A stretch of 64,000 nucleotides of DNA from contig NZ_CP059322.2 in the NCBI RefSeq assembly GCF_013694245.2, positions 2,352,001-2,416,000 of the forward strand, given 5' to 3'. Source of the stretch: Micromonospora ferruginea. Its GTDB lineage: Bacteria > Actinomycetota > Actinomycetes > Mycobacteriales > Micromonosporaceae. The notes under the pieces are model-generated. The model was given only the letters and a program-made list of their open reading frames with translations, searched no databases and was not told the origin of the DNA. Positions 17,801 through 64,000 of the stretch are shown here, one piece after another. The number at the start of each line of letters is the position of its first letter. Within the stretch, counting starts at the first letter, position 1. The position numbers were made by a program, and so were the translations under genes.

Positions 17801-20444
17801 GTACGGCCGCGCCGCGCAGGTCCACGGCGGCGAGCGCGGCGAGCAGGCCGGCCGGTTCGGACAGCTCGCGCCGGGCGGCCGGTACGAACGCGGCCGGCTC
17901 GGCGTCGGGCAGGCACTCGCGGGCCAGCGCGGTCAGCGCGGCGTCCGGGCCGAGGTCCAGGAAGGTGCCGGTTCCGGCGGCGGCGAGCGTGGCCACCGCC
18001 GTGGAGAAGCGCACCGTGTCGCGCACGTGCTCGACCCAGTAGCCCGGGTCGGTGGCCTGCGCGTCGGTGAGCGGCCGGCCGGTGCGGTCGGAGACCAGCG
18101 GCACGCTCGGCGGCTGCCAGGTGAGTTTCTCCGCGACCACCCGGAAGTCGGCCAGCATGTCGTCCATCCGGGCCGAGTGGAACGCGTGGCCGACCCGGAG
18201 CCGGCGGGTCCGGCGGCCCTGCGCGGCGAGCCGCTCGCCGGCGGCGAGCACCGCGTCCTCGTCGCCGGAGAGCACCACCGACTCGGGGCCGTTCACCGCG
18301 GCCAGCGCGACCCGCGCGTCGAGCAGCGGCGTCACCTCGGCGGCGGAGGCGCGGACCGCGAGCATCGCGCCGCCGGCCGGCAGCGCCTGCATGAGCCGGG
18401 CCCGCGCGGCCACCAGCGTGGCCGCGTCCGGCAGCGACAGCACGCCGGCGACGTGCGCGGCGGCCAGTTCGCCGACGGAGTGGCCGAGCAGGTGCGCCGG
18501 GCGCAGGCCGAGCGCGGTGACCAGCCGGTACGCGGCCACCTGGTAGGCGAAGAGCGCGGGCTGGGTCCACTCGGTGCGGTCCAGCAGCGCCGCCTCACCG
18601 GTGCCCGGCGCGGCGAACGCCACCTCGCGCAGCGGGCGGCTCAGGTGCCTGTCGAGTTCGGCGGCCACCTCGTCGAACGCGGCGGCGAAGACCGGGAACC
18701 GGCGGTGCAGTTCGGCACCCGCGCCGGGCCGCTGGGCGCCCTGCCCGGGGAAGAGGACGGCGAGCTTGCCGGCGGCGCGGGCCACGCCGCGGACCACGCC
18801 GGGGGCGGGGCGTTCCTCGGCGACCGCGCGCAGCCCGGCGACGAGCCCGGCCGGGTCGTCGCCGGTGACCGCGGCCCGGTGCGGCAGCGCGGCCCGCGTG
18901 GTGAGCAGCGCGTACGCCACGTCGGCCGGGCGCAGGTCGGGGTGGGCGTCGAGGTGCTCCAGCAGCCGGCGGGCCTGCCCGGCGAGCGCCGCCCCGGAGC
19001 GCGCGGAGACCACCCACGGCACCGGCGGGGCGGGGTGTCCGGCGACCGGGCCCGGCGGCTCCTCGACCTGTTCGATGACGGCGTGCGCGTTGGTGCCGGA
19101 GACGCCGAACGCGGACACGCCGGCCCGGCGGGGGCGGCCGGTCGCCGGCCACTCCCGTGCCTCGGTCAGCAGCTCCACCGCGCCGGCCGCCCAGTCGACG
19201 TGCGGGGTGGGCCGGTCGACGTGCAGCGTGGCCGGGAGCCGGCCGTGCCGCATGGCGAGGACCATCTTGATGATCCCGGCGACACCGGCGGCGGCCTGGG
19301 TGTGGCCGATGTTCGACTTCACCGACCCGAGCAGCAGCGGCGTGGACCGCTCCTGCCCGTACGTGGCGAGCAGCGCCTGCGCCTCGATCGGGTCACCGAG
19401 CGTGGTGCCGGTGCCGTGCGCCTCCACCGCGTCCACGTCGGCTGCGGTGAGCCCGGCGTTGGCCAGCGCGGCCCGGATGACCTTCCGCTGGGCGGGGCCG
19501 TTGGGGGCGGTGAGGCCGCTGCTGGCGCCGTCCTGGTTGACCGCGGTGCCGCGGACCACGGCGAGCACCGGGTGGCCGTGGCGGCGGGCGTCGGAGAGCC
19601 GTTCGACGAGCAGCATGCCGACGCCCTCGGACCAGCCGGTGCCGTCGGCGGCGGCGGCGAACGACTTGCACCGGCCGTCGGTGGACAGGCCGCGCTGCCG
19701 GGAGAACTCCACGAACACGGTGGGGGTGGCCATCACGGACACGCCGCCGGCCAGCGCCAGCGTGCACTCCCCCAGCCGCAGCGCCTGGCAGGCGAGGTGC
19801 AGCGCGACGAGCGACGACGAGCAGGCGGTGTCCACGGTGACCGCCGGCCCCTCCAGGCCCAGCGCGTACGCGATCCGGCCGCTGGCCACCGCCGCCGCGC
19901 TGCCGGTGCCGAGGTAGCCCTCGACGCCGCCGCCGACGCCGGTGAGCAGCGCCGCGTAGTCGCCCTGGCTGCTGGTGGCCGCGTACACGCCGGTGGGCGC
20001 GCCGCGCAGGGCGGTGGGGTCGACGCCGGCGGACTCGAACGCCTCCCACGCGGTCTCCAGCAGCAGCCGCTGCTGCGGGTCCATGGCGAGCGCCTCACGG
20101 GGGCTGATGCCGAAGAACGCCGGGTCGAAGTCGCCGGCCTCGGGCAGGAAGCCGCCGTCGCGGACGTAGGAGGTGCCCCGGCTGGCCGGGTCGGTGTCGT
20201 AGAGCGCGTCGAGGTCCCAGCCCCGGTCGGCGGGGAACGGCGCCATCGCGTCGCGGCCGGCGTCGACCAGCTCCCAGAGCTGCCCGGGTGAGCGCACGCC
20301 GCCGGGGAAGCGGCAGCTCATCCCGATGATCGCCACCGGCTCGGTGAGCCGGTCGGCGAGCTGCTGGTTCTGCTGCTTGAGTTTCTGGTTGTCCAGCAGC
20401 GACGCGCGCAGCGCGCCGACCACCTCGTCCAGCGAGACGCTCAT
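14862..20444 (-). CDS. type I PKS P6: terminal module KS-AT(malonyl)-inactive KR-ACP-TE
   Basis: 1860 residues. The N-terminal coiled docking segment (about 1-34, rich in Q, N and L) is followed by a KS (34-460; active Cys208, HGTGT present), an AT (566-905; GHSVGE, and HAFH at 753-756 indicating malonyl-CoA), a KR region (about 990-1455), an ACP (Ser1529 in LGFDSL) and a type I thioesterase (about 1630-1860; Ser1716 in GHSGG, Asp1743, His1836). The KR cannot work. The TGGTGALGG cofactor loop is replaced, the catalytic Tyr is Thr1364 with Asn also lost, the Lys position reads GAHLA, and residues 1227-1274 are an 8-residue tandem repeat. The module should leave a 3-keto group. The TE releases the chain, as lactone or acid. 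It starts 25 nt after the P5 stop. The docking segment differs in class from those of P2-P5. Confidence 0.93.
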   Translation of the reverse strand: MSVSLDEVVGALRASLLDNQKLKQQNQQLADRLTEPVAIIGMSCRFPGGVRSPGQLWELVDAGRDAMAPFPADRGWDLDALYDTDPASRGTSYVRDGGFLPEAGDFDPAFFGISPREALAMDPQQRLLLETAWEAFESAGVDPTALRGAPTGVYAATSSQGDYAALLTGVGGGVEGYLGTGSAAAVASGRIAYALGLEGPAVTVDTACSSSLVALHLACQALRLGECTLALAGGVSVMATPTVFVEFSRQRGLSTDGRCKSFAAAADGTGWSEGVGMLLVERLSDARRHGHPVLAVVRGTAVNQDGASSGLTAPNGPAQRKVIRAALANAGLTAADVDAVEAHGTGTTLGDPIEAQALLATYGQERSTPLLLGSVKSNIGHTQAAAGVAGIIKMVLAMRHGRLPATLHVDRPTPHVDWAAGAVELLTEAREWPATGRPRRAGVSAFGVSGTNAHAVIEQVEEPPGPVAGHPAPPVPWVVSARSGAALAGQARRLLEHLDAHPDLRPADVAYALLTTRAALPHRAAVTGDDPAGLVAGLRAVAEERPAPGVVRGVARAAGKLAVLFPGQGAQRPGAGAELHRRFPVFAAAFDEVAAELDRHLSRPLREVAFAAPGTGEAALLDRTEWTQPALFAYQVAAYRLVTALGLRPAHLLGHSVGELAAAHVAGVLSLPDAATLVAARARLMQALPAGGAMLAVRASAAEVTPLLDARVALAAVNGPESVVLSGDEDAVLAAGERLAAQGRRTRRLRVGHAFHSARMDDMLADFRVVAEKLTWQPPSVPLVSDRTGRPLTDAQATDPGYWVEHVRDTVRFSTAVATLAAAGTGTFLDLGPDAALTALARECLPDAEPAAFVPAARRELSEPAGLLAALAAVDLRGAAVRWPALFAGTDATRVDLPTYAFQHERFWPDPIRFDLAPRPADPADGEFWSTAEGGDPAALAALLGLDGDAATGPLGDLLPALTGYRDRRRRTATLDGLRYRTGWTPVEPPAGAAPTGPCLIVGTPGDLLDTVADAVRAEGLDPVPVATGALRERLDTVTPVRVISLLPAVAAVHEPADTGATAAGAHVLAGTVALVRALTDAGVTAPLWCVTRGAVAVDADDPAPDPAVATGWGLGRVLALEHPRLWGGLLDLPAAPAGPDAALLARVVAGDGVEDQLAIRAGGLRARRLERAPAGAVEPWRPAGAVLVHGDAPVRRPHLLRRLAESGATHLLLAGPPLPAGAGRADPDGVERATVDGTDRADQDGVERATVDGVERTMLDGVERTTVCGVEVTTVDGPDALAAALARLAAAGTPVRTVLHVADAGGAGEPVAAADPDRLAEAVGAHLAAVASLDAACADHPVDEFLIFVSTAATWGSGGAAVTAATGAGLAALAARRRAAGRPATVLAWAPWHGEATDPEQLRRRGVRPLDPGVALDALDRAVAAGGGEVAVADVDWPAFVPAFTAVRPAPLLRGVPDAAGTDPAAPAGGTGSDPATALRDRLAAVPAGDRQRILLDLVRAQAATVLGHAGPGAVEPDRDFLELGFDSLTALELRDALRQETGAELSATLLFDHPTPVALAGHLLGAILGGQAADAPADAATPDGAGGLLGGLFRQPKARADAAGYAELLVKLAQFRPSFTGPEELTRPAGIMRLADGPATPVVCCCTMSLLSGAHEYARVAAGMRGRRDVWALPNPGFGVGEELPADLDALLRVHADTVLRAVGSGDFVLAGHSGGAMVANLLAAELDRQGRPPAAVVLMDTYPAGSEVLGGWTAQLLDGMVERDSAYTPMDDHRATAWAGYLPLFLDWNPTPMAAPTLLVRAGEPLGEWTGEPGGWKSVWPYPHETRDAAGDHFTMVGERGPELAATVDGWLAERGL
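16621..16764 (-). repeat. 24-bp tandem repeat (6 units) inside the dead KR of P6
   Basis: Six 24-bp units start at 16621, 16645, 16669, 16693, 16717 and 16741, with partly matching sequence on either side. The plus-strand core is GTGGCCCGTTCGACGCCGTC with a variable tail. Because 24 bp is eight codons the frame is kept; on the coding strand each unit encodes variants of VDGVERTT. Unit divergence shows it is not a very recent expansion throughout. Confidence 0.9.
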
Positions 20445-20469
20445 CGGGCCCTCCCTGCGGCCGGCCGGG

Positions 20470-29895
<9,426 letters not shown>

Positions 29896-29939
29896 CGGGA
29901 GCCGCTTCCTCGCAGGGGACGGGAGTGAGCCGGTGCGGG

Positions 29940-32900
29940 TCAGGACAGACCGAGGTCGCGGTCCACCATGGCGAACAGCTCGTCGTCGCTGGCGTCGCCG
30001 AGGTGGCGGCCGAGGTCGTCACCTCCGCCGCCCTGGCCGAGCCGGGTGAGCATGGCCTGGAGGCGGACGGTGGCTCGGACCCGGGCGGCCTCGTCGCGGG
30101 CCACCACGTCGAGCCCGTCGGCGATCCGGTCGAGGTCGTCCAGCAGCGCGGTCGGGGTGACCACGTCCTCCTGGGCCACCTCGGCGTAGAGGTACTCGGC
30201 CAGCGTGGTCGGCGTCGGGTAGTCGAAGACCAGGGTGACCGGCAGCCCCACGCCGGTCGCCAGGCCGAGCCGGTTGCGCAGCTCGACCGCGGTGACCGAG
30301 TCGAAGCCCAGCTCGCGGAACGCGCGGTGCTCGTCCACCGACTCCCCGGACGGGTAGTTGAGCACGGCCGCGACCTGGCCGCGGACCAGCGCGAGCAGCA
30401 CCGCCATCCGGTCGGCGGCGGGCAGCCCGGCGAGCCGGTCACGCAGCGACTCCGGGCCGTCGGGCACCTCGCCGGCCGTGGTCCGCTCCGTCGTGCGCAG
30501 GCGGCGCACGTCCGGCAGGTCGCTGATCAGCGGGCCGGGGCGGGTGGCGGTGAACGCGACGGAGAACCGTTCCCAGGCGATGTCGGCGACGGTGAGGAAC
30601 GCCTCGCCGTGGTCGACGGCCTGGTGCAGCGCGGTGATCGCGGCCTCCGGCGGCATCTCGGGTACGCCGTGCCGGTGCAGCAGCTCGCCGAACGGCCCGT
30701 CGGCCATGCCGCCGCCGGCCCAGGCGCCCCAGGCGATGGACGTGCCGGGCAGGCCGAGCCCTCGCCGGTGCTGGGCGAGCGCGTCGAGGAACGCGTTGCT
30801 CGGGGCGTAGTTGCCGACGCCGGAGCTGCCCACCGAGCCGGCGAACGAGGAGAACAGCACGAACGCGCCGAGGTCCAGGTCGAGCGTCAGCTCGTGCAGG
30901 TGGTACGCGACGTCCACCTTGGCCGCGAGGACCCGCTCGATCTGGTCGATGCGCAGGTCGTTGATGAGGGCGTCGTCGAGCACCGCGCTGGCGTGCACCA
31001 CGGCCTTCAGCGGCCGGTCGGCGGGGATGCCGTCGATCAGCGCGGCGAGCGCGTCCCGGTCGGCGGCGTCGCAGGTGACCACGCTGGCGGTGGCGCCGAG
31101 CGCGGTCAGCTCGGCGACGAGTTCGGCGGCGCCGGGGGCGTCCATGCCGCGCCGGCTGGCCACCACGATGTTCTCCACCCCGCTGCGGGCGAGCCAGCGG
31201 GCGGCGTGCCCGCCGAGCGCGCCGGTGCCGCCGGTGACCAGCGCGGTGCCGGAGGGCTGCCACGGGTGCGCGGGCCGGCTGTCGCCGAGCGGGACGCGGG
31301 TGAGACGCCGGCCGAGCAGTCCGCCGGGGCGTACCGCGATCTGGTCCTCGTCGCCGGCGGCGGTGAGCGCCGCGACCAGCAGGCCGGCGCTGCGCTCGTC
31401 GACCGCCTCCGGCAGGTCGACGAGTCCGCCCCAGCGTTGCGGGTGTTCCAGCGCGGCGACCCGGCCGAAGCCCCAGACCATCGCCTGGCCGGGCGAGCGG
31501 AGCAGTTCGCCGCGGCCGACGGAGACGGCGCCGGAGGTGACCGCCCACATCGGGGCGGCGAGGCCGATGTCGCCGAGCGACTGGACCAGCGCGACGGTGG
31601 CGGCGAAGCCGCCGGGCACGGACGGGTGCATCGGGTGGACCAGCTCGTCGAACGCGAGCAGGGACACCACGCCGGTCACCTCGGCGAGGGTGCCGTCGGC
31701 GTCGGTGGCGAGCGCCTCGCGCAGCAGCTTGCCGAGCAGGTCCCGGTCGACGTCGGTGGTGCTGACGGGCAGGGGCACGACGGTGGCCCCGGCGGCGGTG
31801 ACCGCGTCGACGCAGGCCTCCTGCCAGGGCTCGACGATGTCGCCGGTGGGCAGTACGACGAGCCAGGTGCCGGCCATCCCCCGGTTGGTGATGCCGGTGA
31901 GCGGCTTCCAGGTGTCCTGGTAGCGCCAGCCGTCGATGTCGGACTGGCGGCGCTGCTGTCGCCGCCAGCGGCGCAGCACCGGCAGCGCGGGGGTGAGCGC
32001 GTCGAGGGCGTGTTCGGCGGGGGTGTCGTCGCCGGCGAGCACGTCGGCGAGGCCGGGCAGGTCGCCGCGTTCGACGGCGGCCCAGAAGCCGCTGTCGTCC
32101 GGGCCGGCGTGGTCGGCCGTCTGGTCGTCCCGCTCGGGGCCGCCGCTGCCGTCGAGCCAGAGGCGCTGGTGGTCGAAGGCGTAGGTGGGCAGCGCGACGG
32201 TGTCGGTCTCGGCGAGCACGGTGGTGAGGTCGACGGGCAGGCCGATGGTGTGGGCGGCGGCGAGGTTGGTCAGCAGCCGGGTCGGGTCGTCCTCACCCCG
32301 ACGCAGCGTGGACAGCGTGTGCCCGGCGGTGCCGGTGTCGTCCAGGATCGCCGTCACCGGCATCGCCAGCACCGGATGCGGACTGATCTCCACGAACGTC
32401 GTGTGACCCGCCTCGATCGCCGTCCGCACGGCGGTGTCGAAGCGGACGGTCTGCCGCAGGTTGTCGTACCAGTAGTCGGCCGTCATCGTCGCCGGGTCCA
32501 CCCAGTCACCGGTCAACGTCGACACCAGCCGGGTATGCCCCGGCTGCGGGGTGACACCGGCCAGGTCGGTGCGCAACTGCTGCGCGACCTCCTCCACGGC
32601 CACCGAGTGGGAGGCGTAGTCCACCGGAATCAACCGGGCCCGGATGCCCTCGGACTGACACGCCTCCACCAGATCGGCGACCGCCTGCGGCGGACCGGAG
32701 ACGACCACGGTCGCCGGACCGTTGACCGCCGCGACGCCGACACCCTCGAAGCCGTTCAGGCGGGCCGTCACCTCATCGGCCGGCAGGTCGACCGACGCCA
32801 TGGTGCCGGTCCCCCGCAACGCGGACAACGCCCGCGACCGCAACGCCACCGTCCTCGCCGCGTCGTCCAGGGACAGGATCCCCGCCACACAGGCGGCGCC

Positions 32901-34910
32901 GATCTCGCCCTGCGAGTGCCCGATCACCGCGTCGGGCGTCACGCCGGCCGCGCGCCAGACGGCGGCGAGCGCGACACCGACCGCCCACAGGACCGGCTGC
33001 ACCACCTCCACCCGGTCCAGCCACGACTCGTCGTCGCCGGTCAGAACCGACACGAGATCCACGTCCAGGTGCGGGGCCAGCGCGGTCCGACACTCGGCCA
33101 GCGCGGTGTCGAAGACCGGGCAGCGGCCGACCAGGCCGGCGGCCATCTGAGCGGACTGGGCGCCCTGGCCGGGGAAGACGAGGACCGGGCCGGCGCCGGC
33201 CGCCGACGCCGTGCCGGTGACCAGGTTGCCGGCGGGCAGGCCGGCGGCGAGCGCGTCCAGGCCGGCGAGCAGCTCGGCGGGGTCCGCGCCGACGACCACA
33301 GCGCGCTGGTCGAGCGTGGACCGGGTGGTCGCGAGGGACCACGCCACCGCCGCCGGGTCGGCCGGGTGCGCGCGCAGGTGCGCGGCCAGCCGGGCGGCCT
33401 GCCCGGCGAGCGCGCCCCGGGTCCGGGCCGAGACCGGCCAGGCGGTGACGGCGGCGGCGAGCAGGCCGGCGCGGCGCGGCGCGGGGGCGTCGTCGGCGGG
33501 CGCCTCGGCCGGCTCGGCGACGGACGGGCGGTACTCCTCGACGATGACGTGGGCGTTGGTGCCGCTGACCCCGAACGAGGAGACGCCGCCGCGGCGGGGC
33601 CGGCCCAGCTCCGGCCACGGTTGGTTCTCGGTGATCAGCTCGACCGCGCCGGCGTCCCAGTCGACGTGCGGGGACGGGGCGTCCACGTGCAGCGTCGCCG
33701 GCAGCGTCCCGTGCCGCAGCGCCATCACCATCTTGACCAGGCCGGCCACGCCGGCGGCGCTCTGCGTGTGGCCGATGTTCGACTTCACCGAGCCGAGCAG
33801 CAGCGGCCGGTCCGCGGGACGGTCCTGCCCGTACGTGGCGAGCAGCGCCTGCGCCTCGATCGGGTCGCCGAGGGTGGTGCCGGTGCCGTGCGCCTCGACC
33901 AGGTCGACGTCGGCCGGGCCGAGCCGGGCGTCGGCCAGCGCGGCCCGGATCACCCGCTGCTGCGAGGGGCCGTTCGGGGCGGTGAGGCCGTTGGACGCGC
34001 CGTCCTGGTTGAGCGCGCTGCCGCGGATCACCGCGAGGATCGGGTGGCCGTTGCGTTCGGCGTCGGCGAGCCGCTCCACCACGACGACGCCGCCGCCCTC
34101 GCCCCAGCCGGTGCCGTCGGCGCCGGCCGCGAACGCGCGGCACCGCCCGTCGACGGACATGCCGCGCTGGCGGGAGAAGACGATGAACACACCCGGGGTG
34201 GCCATCACGGTGACGCCACCGGCGACCGCCAGGTCGCACTCGCCGCGGCGCAGCGCCTGACCGGCCAGGTGCAGGGCGACGAGCGACGACGAGCAGGCGG
34301 TGTCGACGGTGACGGCGGGGCCGTTGAGGCCGAGCGTGAACGAGATCCGGCCGGAGGCGACGCTCGTGGTGTTGCCGGTGCCGAGGTACATGTCGACGCC
34401 GTCCGGCACGTACGGCAGGCCCATCCCGTAGTTGGACGTGCTCAGCCCGACGAAGACGCCGGTGGCGCTGCCGCGCAGCGACAGCGGGTCGATGCCGGCC
34501 CGCTCGATCGCCTCCCAGGACGTCTCCAGCAGCAGCCGCTGCTGCGGGTCCATGGCGAGCGCCTCGCGGGGCGAGATGCCGAACAGGGCCGGGTCGAAGT
34601 CGCCGGCGCGGTCGAGGAACCCGCCGACGCGGGTGTAGCTCTTGCCGGGCTTGTCCGGGTCGGGGTCGTAGAGCCCGTCGAGGTCCCAGCCCCGGTCGGC
34701 GGGGAACTCGGTGAGCGCGTCACGCCCGCCGGCGACGAGGTCCCACAGCTCCTCCGGGGACCGGACGCCGCCGGGGAACCGACAGCTCATCGACACGATC
34801 GCCAGCGGTTCCTGGTCGCGCGCCTCGACGGTCTGCAGCTTGCGCTTCGTGTCGTGCAGGTCGGCGGTCACCCGCTTGAGGAAGTACCGCAGCTTGTCGT
34901 CGTCGCTCAT
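29940..34910 (-). CDS. type I PKS P4: single module KS-AT(methylmalonyl)-KR-ACP
   Basis: 1656 residues from ATG 34910 ([20 protein letters not shown]), chosen because it gives the same docking start as the sister proteins and has AAGGCAGGG upstream. An in-frame ATG at 34940, 1 nt beyond the P3 stop, would add ten residues. KS 34-459 (Cys206), AT from about 576 (GHSQGE; YASH at 765-768, methylmalonyl), KR with TGGTGALGG near 1226, LDD motif (B type), FSSFAG and Tyr1368, all catalytic residues present, ACP Ser1538 (LGFDSV). The C-terminal docking helices end in [14 protein letters not shown]. Predicted product: a D-type hydroxyl at C9 and a methyl at C8. KR and ACP are clearly sister to those of P2 module 2, but keep the catalytic Ser that the latter lacks. 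Confidence 0.95.
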   Translation of the reverse strand: MSDDDKLRYFLKRVTADLHDTKRKLQTVEARDQEPLAIVSMSCRFPGGVRSPEELWDLVAGGRDALTEFPADRGWDLDGLYDPDPDKPGKSYTRVGGFLDRAGDFDPALFGISPREALAMDPQQRLLLETSWEAIERAGIDPLSLRGSATGVFVGLSTSNYGMGLPYVPDGVDMYLGTGNTTSVASGRISFTLGLNGPAVTVDTACSSSLVALHLAGQALRRGECDLAVAGGVTVMATPGVFIVFSRQRGMSVDGRCRAFAAGADGTGWGEGGGVVVVERLADAERNGHPILAVIRGSALNQDGASNGLTAPNGPSQQRVIRAALADARLGPADVDLVEAHGTGTTLGDPIEAQALLATYGQDRPADRPLLLGSVKSNIGHTQSAAGVAGLVKMVMALRHGTLPATLHVDAPSPHVDWDAGAVELITENQPWPELGRPRRGGVSSFGVSGTNAHVIVEEYRPSVAEPAEAPADDAPAPRRAGLLAAAVTAWPVSARTRGALAGQAARLAAHLRAHPADPAAVAWSLATTRSTLDQRAVVVGADPAELLAGLDALAAGLPAGNLVTGTASAAGAGPVLVFPGQGAQSAQMAAGLVGRCPVFDTALAECRTALAPHLDVDLVSVLTGDDESWLDRVEVVQPVLWAVGVALAAVWRAAGVTPDAVIGHSQGEIGAACVAGILSLDDAARTVALRSRALSALRGTGTMASVDLPADEVTARLNGFEGVGVAAVNGPATVVVSGPPQAVADLVEACQSEGIRARLIPVDYASHSVAVEEVAQQLRTDLAGVTPQPGHTRLVSTLTGDWVDPATMTADYWYDNLRQTVRFDTAVRTAIEAGHTTFVEISPHPVLAMPVTAILDDTGTAGHTLSTLRRGEDDPTRLLTNLAAAHTIGLPVDLTTVLAETDTVALPTYAFDHQRLWLDGSGGPERDDQTADHAGPDDSGFWAAVERGDLPGLADVLAGDDTPAEHALDALTPALPVLRRWRRQQRRQSDIDGWRYQDTWKPLTGITNRGMAGTWLVVLPTGDIVEPWQEACVDAVTAAGATVVPLPVSTTDVDRDLLGKLLREALATDADGTLAEVTGVVSLLAFDELVHPMHPSVPGGFAATVALVQSLGDIGLAAPMWAVTSGAVSVGRGELLRSPGQAMVWGFGRVAALEHPQRWGGLVDLPEAVDERSAGLLVAALTAAGDEDQIAVRPGGLLGRRLTRVPLGDSRPAHPWQPSGTALVTGGTGALGGHAARWLARSGVENIVVASRRGMDAPGAAELVAELTALGATASVVTCDAADRDALAALIDGIPADRPLKAVVHASAVLDDALINDLRIDQIERVLAAKVDVAYHLHELTLDLDLGAFVLFSSFAGSVGSSGVGNYAPSNAFLDALAQHRRGLGLPGTSIAWGAWAGGGMADGPFGELLHRHGVPEMPPEAAITALHQAVDHGEAFLTVADIAWERFSVAFTATRPGPLISDLPDVRRLRTTERTTAGEVPDGPESLRDRLAGLPAADRMAVLLALVRGQVAAVLNYPSGESVDEHRAFRELGFDSVTAVELRNRLGLATGVGLPVTLVFDYPTPTTLAEYLYAEVAQEDVVTPTALLDDLDRIADGLDVVARDEAARVRATVRLQAMLTRLGQGGGGDDLGRHLGDASDDELFAMVDRDLGLS
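32175..33340 (-). repeat. methylmalonyl-AT cassette, copy in P4
   Basis: Near-identical DNA to the AT segments at 27130, 37850 and 48250. It differs in lacking the Gly/Ala/Asp-rich insert: the loop reads [16 protein letters not shown], so it is shorter by some 15-25 codons. It may represent the form without expansion. Boundaries are by eye. Confidence 0.8.
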
Positions 34911-34941
34911 CGCGTCCCTGCCTTGATCCGCGGTGGTCATG

Positions 34942-46011
<11,070 letters not shown>

Positions 46012-46055
46012 GGTCCGCCCATTCCCTGTGTTGCCCCGAGCCGGCAGCGGTCACG

Positions 46056-60218
<14,163 letters not shown>

Positions 60219-60264
60219 CGTGGTCCTACCTCACTCGGCGTACCGATGTCGTCGCGGCCGGCGG

Positions 60265-63200
60265 TCAAGACGTCTCCAGCTCGCGGTCGATCAGGTCGAA
60301 GATGTTCTCGGTGGTGGCCGACTCCAGGTCGCCGTCGTCGGCGGCCGCCTCGCGCGCGGTCAGCCGGTCCAGCAGGCCGTGCAGCCGTTCGGTGATGCCG
60401 CGGAACGCCTCGTCGTCCGGGTCGAGCCCGGCCAGCGCGGCCTCCAGCCGGTCGAGGTCCCGCCCGACGCCGCCGGCGGGGCCGGCCGCGCCGTCGGGCA
60501 CGGCGATCCGCGTGGCGAGGTGGGTGGCGAGCGCGGCGGGCGTCGGGTTGTCGAAGACCAGCGTGGCCGGCAGCCGCAGCCCGGTGGCCGCGCCGAGCCG
60601 GTTGCGCAGCTCGACCGCGGTGAGCGAGTCGAAGCCGAGTTCCCGGAACGCGCGGTCCGGCTCGACCGCGGTCGGGTCGCCGACGCCGAGCACCACGGCG
60701 ACGTGCGCCAGCACCAGGTCCCGCAACGCCCGCTCGCGCTTGTCGCCGGACAGGCCGCGCAGTGTCTCCGCGTAGGCCGGGCCACCGTCCGCCCCGGTGA
60801 CCGCGCCGCGCCGCGCGCCGGCGCGGACCAGCGCGGTGAGCAGCGGATGGACCGGACCGCCGGCGCCCGGCGTGCTGATCTTCGCGGGCATCAGCGTGGG
60901 CCGTTCGGAACGCCAGGTGGCGTCGAACAACGCCAGCGCCTCGTGGTCGGTGAGCGCCACCAGACCGCTGCGTTCCAGCCGCCGCCGGTCGACCGCGCCG
61001 AGGTGGCCGGTGATGCCGCTGGCGGTGGCCCACAGGCCCCAGACCAGGGAGACCGCCGGCAGGCCGGACGCGCGCCGGTGCTCGGCGAGGGCGTCGAGGA
61101 ACGCGTTGCCGGCCGCGTAGTTGCCCTGGCCCGGCCCGCCCATCAGGCCGGCGGCGGCGGAGTAGAGCACGAACGCGGTCAGCTCGTGGTCGCGGGTGGC
61201 GCGGTGCAGGTTCCAGGCCGCGTCGACCTTGGGGCGCAGCACCGCGGCGAGCCGGTCCGGGGTGAGCGTCTCGACGGTGGCGTCGTCGACGACGCCCGCG
61301 GTGTGCACCACGACGCGCAGCGGGTGCCGCTTGTCCACCAGGGACAGCACGTCGGCGACCGCGTCCGGGTCGGCCAGGTCGGCGGCGACGAGCTGCACCT
61401 CCGCGCCGCCGGCCTTGAGGTCGGCGAGCAGTTCGTCGGCGCCCTCGGCGTCCGGGCCGCGCCGGCTGACCAGCAGCAGGTGCCGGGCGCCGTGCGCGGT
61501 GACCAGGTGCCGGCAGAGCAGCGCGCCGAGCGTGCCGGTGGCGCCGGAGACCAGGACGGTGCCGTCGAGCCGGGGCGCCGGCGGGATGCTCAACGTCAGC
61601 TTGCCGACGTGCCGGGCCTGGCTGAGGAAGCGGAACGCCTCGGGCGCGCGCCGGACGTCCCAGGTGCGGCGCGGCAGCGGACGCAGCGCGCCGGCGGCGA
61701 ACAGCGCCATCAGCTCCGCCAGCATCCGCCCGACCGTGGCCGGGCCGGCGGCCATCAGGTCGAAACCCTGGTAGCTGACGCCGGGGTGGTCGGCGGCGAC
61801 CCGGGCCGGGTCGCGCGGGTCGGTCTTGCCCATCTCGACGAACCGGCCGCCGCGGTCGAGCATCCGCAGCGACGCGTCCACGTACGCGCCGGCGAGCGAG
61901 TTGAGCACCACGTCGACGCCGCGCCCGTCGCGGCGGGCCCGGAACTCGTCGACGAAGTCCAGGGAGCGGGAGGAGGCGATGTGCGCGTCGTCGAGGCCGG
62001 TGCCGCGCAGCACCGGCCACTTGCCGGGGCTGGCGGTGCCGTAGACCTCGGCGCCGAGGTGCCGGGCGATCTGCACCGCGGCCATGCCGACGCCGCCGGT
62101 GGCGGCGTGCACCAGCACCGACTCCCCGGCGGTGAGCCGGCCCAGCTCGACCAGCCCGTACCAGGCGGTCAGGAAGACCACCGGCACGCCGGCGGCCTCC
62201 GCGTACGACCAGCCGTCGGGGATGCGGGTGACCATGCGGTGGTCGGTGACCGCGACGGTGGCGAACGAGCCGGCGAAGATGCCCATCACCCGGTCGCCGG
62301 GCTTCAGGTCGGTGACGCCGGGGCCGACCTCGCGGACCACGCCGGCGCCCTCGCTGCCGAGCACCTCCTGGCCGGGGACCATGCCGAGCGCCAGCACCAC
62401 GTCCCGGAAGTTGAGGCCGGAGGCGCGCATCTCGACCGCGACGTGGCCGGCCGGCACCGCGCCGGCCTCGACCGGCACCGGCAGCAACGCCAGGTTCTCC
62501 AGCGTGCCCTTCTCGGTGACGTCGAGCCGCCACGGCTGCCGGTCGCCGGGCGGCGTCAGCACGCCGGCGTCCCGGGCCCGGACCAGTCGGGGGGTCAGGG
62601 CGGCGCCGTCGCGGAGCGCGAGTTGCGGTTCGCCGGACGCGAGCGCGGCGGGCACCGCGCCGGGCGTCGCGGCGGCGTCGTCCAGGTCGAGCAGCGTGAA
62701 CCGGCCGGGGTGTTCGGACTGGGCGGAGCGGACCAGGCCCCACACCGCGGCGCGGGCCGGGTCGCGGGGGGCCTCGCCGGGCGCGGCGGCGACCGCGCCG
62801 CGGGTGGTCAGCACCAGCCGGGCGTCGGCCAGGCGCGGTTCGGCCAGCCACTGCCGCACCAGCGCGAGCGTGTCGCGGGCGGCGGCGTGGGCGTCCGCGT
62901 CCACCCGCTCCGGGTCCGGGTCGGGGCCGCCGCGCAGGTCGACCACGATCTCCGGTACGTCGTCGCCGTCCACGGCGGCGAGCAGCGCGGCCAGGTCGGG
63001 GTGGACGCTCACCCGGTGCCCGGCGGCGCTCAGCGCCCCGGCCAGCCCGGCCGGGTCGCGGCCGGACACACCGTCCCGGTCCTCGCCGGTCGGCCCGGCC
63101 TGGTTGCCGGCCGGGCCGGCGAGGCCGGCGTGGGCCGGATCGGCGTGGGCCGGATCGGCGTGGGCCGGGTGGCCGGTGAGCAGCGCCCAGCGGGCCGGGG

Positions 63201-64000
63201 TGGCGGCGTCGTCGGTGGCCGGCAGCGGCGTCCAGTCGAGGTGGAACACGGCGGTGCGGCGCAGCGCGGCGGCCGCGTCGTCCTGGCCGGCGGCGACCGG
63301 GCGGAAGGTCAGCGACTCGACCGTGGCGACCGGGCGACCGGCCGGGTCGGCGAGCGTGACGGCGACCGTGTCCGGGCCGAGCGAGCGGATCGTCACCCGC
63401 AGCCGGGTGGCGCCGTGGGCGTGCAGGGTGACCGCGCGGAACGTGAACGGCAGCCAGCCACTGCCGGCCTCGGCCGGCGTGCCGAGCAACGCGGTGGGGC
63501 CGGTGGCGTGCAGCGCCGCGTCGAACAGCGCCGGGTGCAGGCCGAACCGGGACGCGTCGGCGGCCTGCGCCTCGGGCAGCGCCACGTCGGCGTACACCTC
63601 GTCGCCGTGCCGCCAGACGCGGCGCAGGCAGCGGAACGCGGGGCCGTAGGTGAGGCCGGCCTCAGCGGTGCCGGCGTACCAGGCGTCCAGGTCGGCGTCG
63701 ACCTCGACGGCGCCGGCCGGCGGCCACTCCCCCGGTCCGGGCGCGGGTTCGGGGAGCTGCGGCAGCAGCAGGCCCTCGGCGTGCCGGGTCCACTCGGCGT
63801 CGCCGTCGTCGGCGGGCCGGGAGTGCAGCGTGACGGCCCGGTCGCCGGTGTCGCCGGGCGCGCCGACCCGGACCTGCACCTGGACCGCGCCGGTGGCGGG
63901 CAGCACGAGCGGGCTGATCAGGGTGAGGTCGCCGACCTGACCGGCGTCGACCTCGTCGCCGGCCCGGATCACCATGTCGGCGAGCGCGGTGCCGGGGACG
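60265..64000 (-). CDS. type I PKS P1, 3' part: DH-ER-KR-ACP of a fully reducing module
   Basis: The frame is open to the window edge, where it reads [10 protein letters not shown], the post-histidine part of a DH, so the gene continues beyond 64000; KS and AT of this module are not visible. Seen in order: the rest of the DH (LTYGPAF, and [10 protein letters not shown] with the second catalytic Asp); an ER (about 62520-61610) with [15 protein letters not shown] and the NADPH motif [13 protein letters not shown]; a KR with [12 protein letters not shown] motif, Tyr codon at 61117-61119 and YSAAAG, where Ala (61156-61158) replaces the catalytic Ser; an ACP (LGFDSL); and C-terminal docking helices ending [14 protein letters not shown]. 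With DH and ER the module should give a saturated methylene unit, if the KR works. The ER has Val where Tyr marks the other methyl configuration. Confidence 0.93.
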   Translation of the reverse strand, partial: VPGTALADMVIRAGDEVDAGQVGDLTLISPLVLPATGAVQVQVRVGAPGDTGDRAVTLHSRPADDGDAEWTRHAEGLLLPQLPEPAPGPGEWPPAGAVEVDADLDAWYAGTAEAGLTYGPAFRCLRRVWRHGDEVYADVALPEAQAADASRFGLHPALFDAALHATGPTALLGTPAEAGSGWLPFTFRAVTLHAHGATRLRVTIRSLGPDTVAVTLADPAGRPVATVESLTFRPVAAGQDDAAAALRRTAVFHLDWTPLPATDDAATPARWALLTGHPAHADPAHADPAHAGLAGPAGNQAGPTGEDRDGVSGRDPAGLAGALSAAGHRVSVHPDLAALLAAVDGDDVPEIVVDLRGGPDPDPERVDADAHAAARDTLALVRQWLAEPRLADARLVLTTRGAVAAAPGEAPRDPARAAVWGLVRSAQSEHPGRFTLLDLDDAAATPGAVPAALASGEPQLALRDGAALTPRLVRARDAGVLTPPGDRQPWRLDVTEKGTLENLALLPVPVEAGAVPAGHVAVEMRASGLNFRDVVLALGMVPGQEVLGSEGAGVVREVGPGVTDLKPGDRVMGIFAGSFATVAVTDHRMVTRIPDGWSYAEAAGVPVVFLTAWYGLVELGRLTAGESVLVHAATGGVGMAAVQIARHLGAEVYGTASPGKWPVLRGTGLDDAHIASSRSLDFVDEFRARRDGRGVDVVLNSLAGAYVDASLRMLDRGGRFVEMGKTDPRDPARVAADHPGVSYQGFDLMAAGPATVGRMLAELMALFAAGALRPLPRRTWDVRRAPEAFRFLSQARHVGKLTLSIPPAPRLDGTVLVSGATGTLGALLCRHLVTAHGARHLLLVSRRGPDAEGADELLADLKAGGAEVQLVAADLADPDAVADVLSLVDKRHPLRVVVHTAGVVDDATVETLTPDRLAAVLRPKVDAAWNLHRATRDHELTAFVLYSAAAGLMGGPGQGNYAAGNAFLDALAEHRRASGLPAVSLVWGLWATASGITGHLGAVDRRRLERSGLVALTDHEALALFDATWRSERPTLMPAKISTPGAGGPVHPLLTALVRAGARRGAVTGADGGPAYAETLRGLSGDKRERALRDLVLAHVAVVLGVGDPTAVEPDRAFRELGFDSLTAVELRNRLGAATGLRLPATLVFDNPTPAALATHLATRIAVPDGAAGPAGGVGRDLDRLEAALAGLDPDDEAFRGITERLHGLLDRLTAREAAADDGDLESATTENIFDLIDRELETS
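63127..63171 (-). repeat. 15-bp tandem repeat (3 units) in the P1 DH-ER linker
   Basis: GGCGTGGGCCGGATC occurs at 63127 and 63142 without mismatch and, with two changes, at 63157. On the coding strand it gives AHADP-type five-residue units in the linker between the DH and the KR structural subdomain. The frame is kept. Confidence 0.85.

Noticed and set aside
34911..34940. Longer start for P4 at ATG 34940
   Set aside because: The ribosome site is weaker and the ten extra residues have no counterpart in sister docking domains. ATG 34910 gives the conserved [10 protein letters not shown] start.

Overview
The window is about 64 kb of very GC-rich actinomycete DNA. Wobble positions are almost all G or C, GTG starts are common, and genes overlap or sit a few tens of bases apart. 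It is dominated by a modular type I polyketide synthase (PKS) locus. Gene style and the GGCGGGGGCCCTT-type terminator suggest Micromonosporaceae (Micromonospora or a relative), but this is inference from style, not from a marker gene. The left end looks like the downstream flank of the cluster. The right end cuts through a PKS gene, so the loading module and early extension modules lie outside.

Layout, left to right. Positions 1-326 hold the 5' part of an ABC ATPase gene (minus strand). Positions 612-4117 are a precursor and activation block: a malonyl-CoA synthetase (matB, plus strand), convergent with a two-gene minus-strand unit made of a MatB paralogue with eroded catalytic motifs and an Sfp-type phosphopantetheinyl transferase. 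A 1.3 kb non-coding stretch follows. Then come two tandem paralogous LAL-family (ATP-binding LuxR) regulators on the plus strand (5403-11463), closed by a near-perfect 23-bp inverted-repeat terminator. On the minus strand follow a GT1 glycosyltransferase and a DrrAB-type ABC exporter (11557-14777). From 14862 to the right end six PKS genes run on the minus strand with gaps of 25-46 nt, so they are probably one operon.

In order of transcription and chain growth the PKS proteins are: P1 (60265 to beyond 64000; the visible part is DH-ER-KR-ACP); P2 (three modules: malonyl AT+KR, methylmalonyl AT+KR, methylmalonyl AT+KR); P3 (two modules: malonyl AT-DH-KR, methylmalonyl AT-DH-KR); P4 (methylmalonyl AT+KR); P5 (methylmalonyl AT+KR, malonyl AT+KR of A type); P6 (malonyl AT, dead KR, ACP, thioesterase). 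Co-linearity predicts a chain end with a 3-ketone, hydroxyls at C5, C7 and C9, methyls at C6, C8, C10, C14 and C16, a C10-C13 diene, oxygen at C15, C17 and C19, and a fully reduced unit before that. TE release would give a macrolactone or an acid. One glycosyltransferase implies a single type of sugar addition, and the exporter probably removes the product. I do not recognise the product.

The most unusual features are four. The KR of P6 is eroded and carries an in-frame 24-bp minisatellite. Three otherwise intact KRs have the catalytic Ser replaced by Ala. A MatB paralogue lacks its catalytic residues. Four near-identical methylmalonyl-AT cassettes are scattered over 22 kb.
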